Source: Chara braunii (taxonomy: Eukaryota; Streptophyta; Charophyceae; Charales; Characeae). From it: 56,384 nucleotides of DNA. The DNA is taken from contig BFEA01000035.1 in assembly GCA_003427395.1 (NCBI GenBank), positions 1,070,137 through 1,126,520 on the forward strand, given 5' to 3'. The notes beneath the pieces are model-generated. The model saw only the letters and a program-made list of their open reading frames with translations. It made no database searches and was not told the DNA's origin. Made by a program: the position numbers and the translations under genes. Within the stretch, counting starts at the first letter, position 1. Each line of letters starts with the position of its first letter. Of this stretch, positions 56,160 to 56,384 are shown piece by piece.

Positions 56160-56384
56160 TCTTTCTTCTTCGAATCTGAGAGTGTGAGAGGTTATCAGTA
56201 GGAATTCAGGCAGAGGTGTTGGGCGCATCGCCCAGGATCTGATTCGACATTTCTGGGACATACATTGATTGGACACGCGGCACGGGATTATCTGACTTCA
56301 CTATTGCTATCTTGGTCTACTCCCTCGCCTTCCCCCTCTTTGTTTCGTCCCTCCTCCATCTCTCATCCGCGGTATCTCCTCATG
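55231..56384. other. Low-complexity stretch with a (CT)n tract, nothing recognised
   Basis: CT-rich sequence near 55515-55615 and a long (CT)n run at about 56091-56160. The open frames here are simple Arg/Glu-rich artefacts of the repeats. Confidence 0.6.

Overview
This window looks like repeat-rich nuclear DNA of a eukaryote. Almost every recognisable gene belongs to a transposable element or a decayed one. Long (AAT)n, (CT)n and (CA)n tracts, a 230-base run of N, an apparent spliceosomal intron and Ty3/gypsy-type and Helitron-type proteins all point that way. I cannot name the species. A giant LTR element with a tRNA-Asp-like primer site and extra ORFs before gag recalls plant-lineage (Tat/Ogre or Athila) elements, so a streptophyte or other alga is a guess only.

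Layout. (1) 1-2281: a Ulp1/C48 cysteine-protease gene on the minus strand, with one probable intron, whose upstream part is cut off by a repeat. (2) 2282-7547 and 33111-37481: two direct copies of a repeat of about 4.4 kb, read as very long LTRs. The left copy carries an extra insert of about 0.88 kb with an organelle-type tRNA-His. (3) 7551-19700: non-coding, repeat-laden DNA. It includes a hAT-like TIR element (8919-11513) and two dispersed 1.8-kb repeat copies (9601-11411 and 16926-18733). (4) 19761-33110, minus strand: the body of a gypsy-type element. From its 5' end it has a PBS, two small leader ORFs, a tandem pair of paralogous unknown ORFs, gag, protease, RT (split by a 719-bp TTAA-flanked insertion), RNase H, integrase and a post-integrase domain. 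A second gag-like region then ends in an intact 436-aa coiled-coil/CCHC protein. (5) 37485 to about 51600: a markedly AT-rich Helitron-like element on the minus strand. It encodes a Rep/Pif1-helicase protein that appears to run into a C-terminal Ulp1 protease, and it is flanked by two paralogous copies of an unrecognised protein family. (6) 51780-55230: a tandem array of diverged units of about 1.1 kb with (AAT)n tracts. (7) 55230-56384: low-complexity DNA with nothing recognised.

How it fits together: the giant LTR element appears to have landed in the Ulp1 gene. An AT-rich Helitron abuts its 5' LTR, and smaller elements are nested inside. Most of the coding sequence is decayed by in-frame stops and fewer frameshifts. 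The strongest candidates for something undescribed are the Rep-helicase-Ulp1 Helitron with its paired flanking ORFs, and the giant LTR element with duplicated pre-gag ORFs, an RGG/Q-N-Y-rich Gag tail and a second CCHC gag-like protein after integrase.
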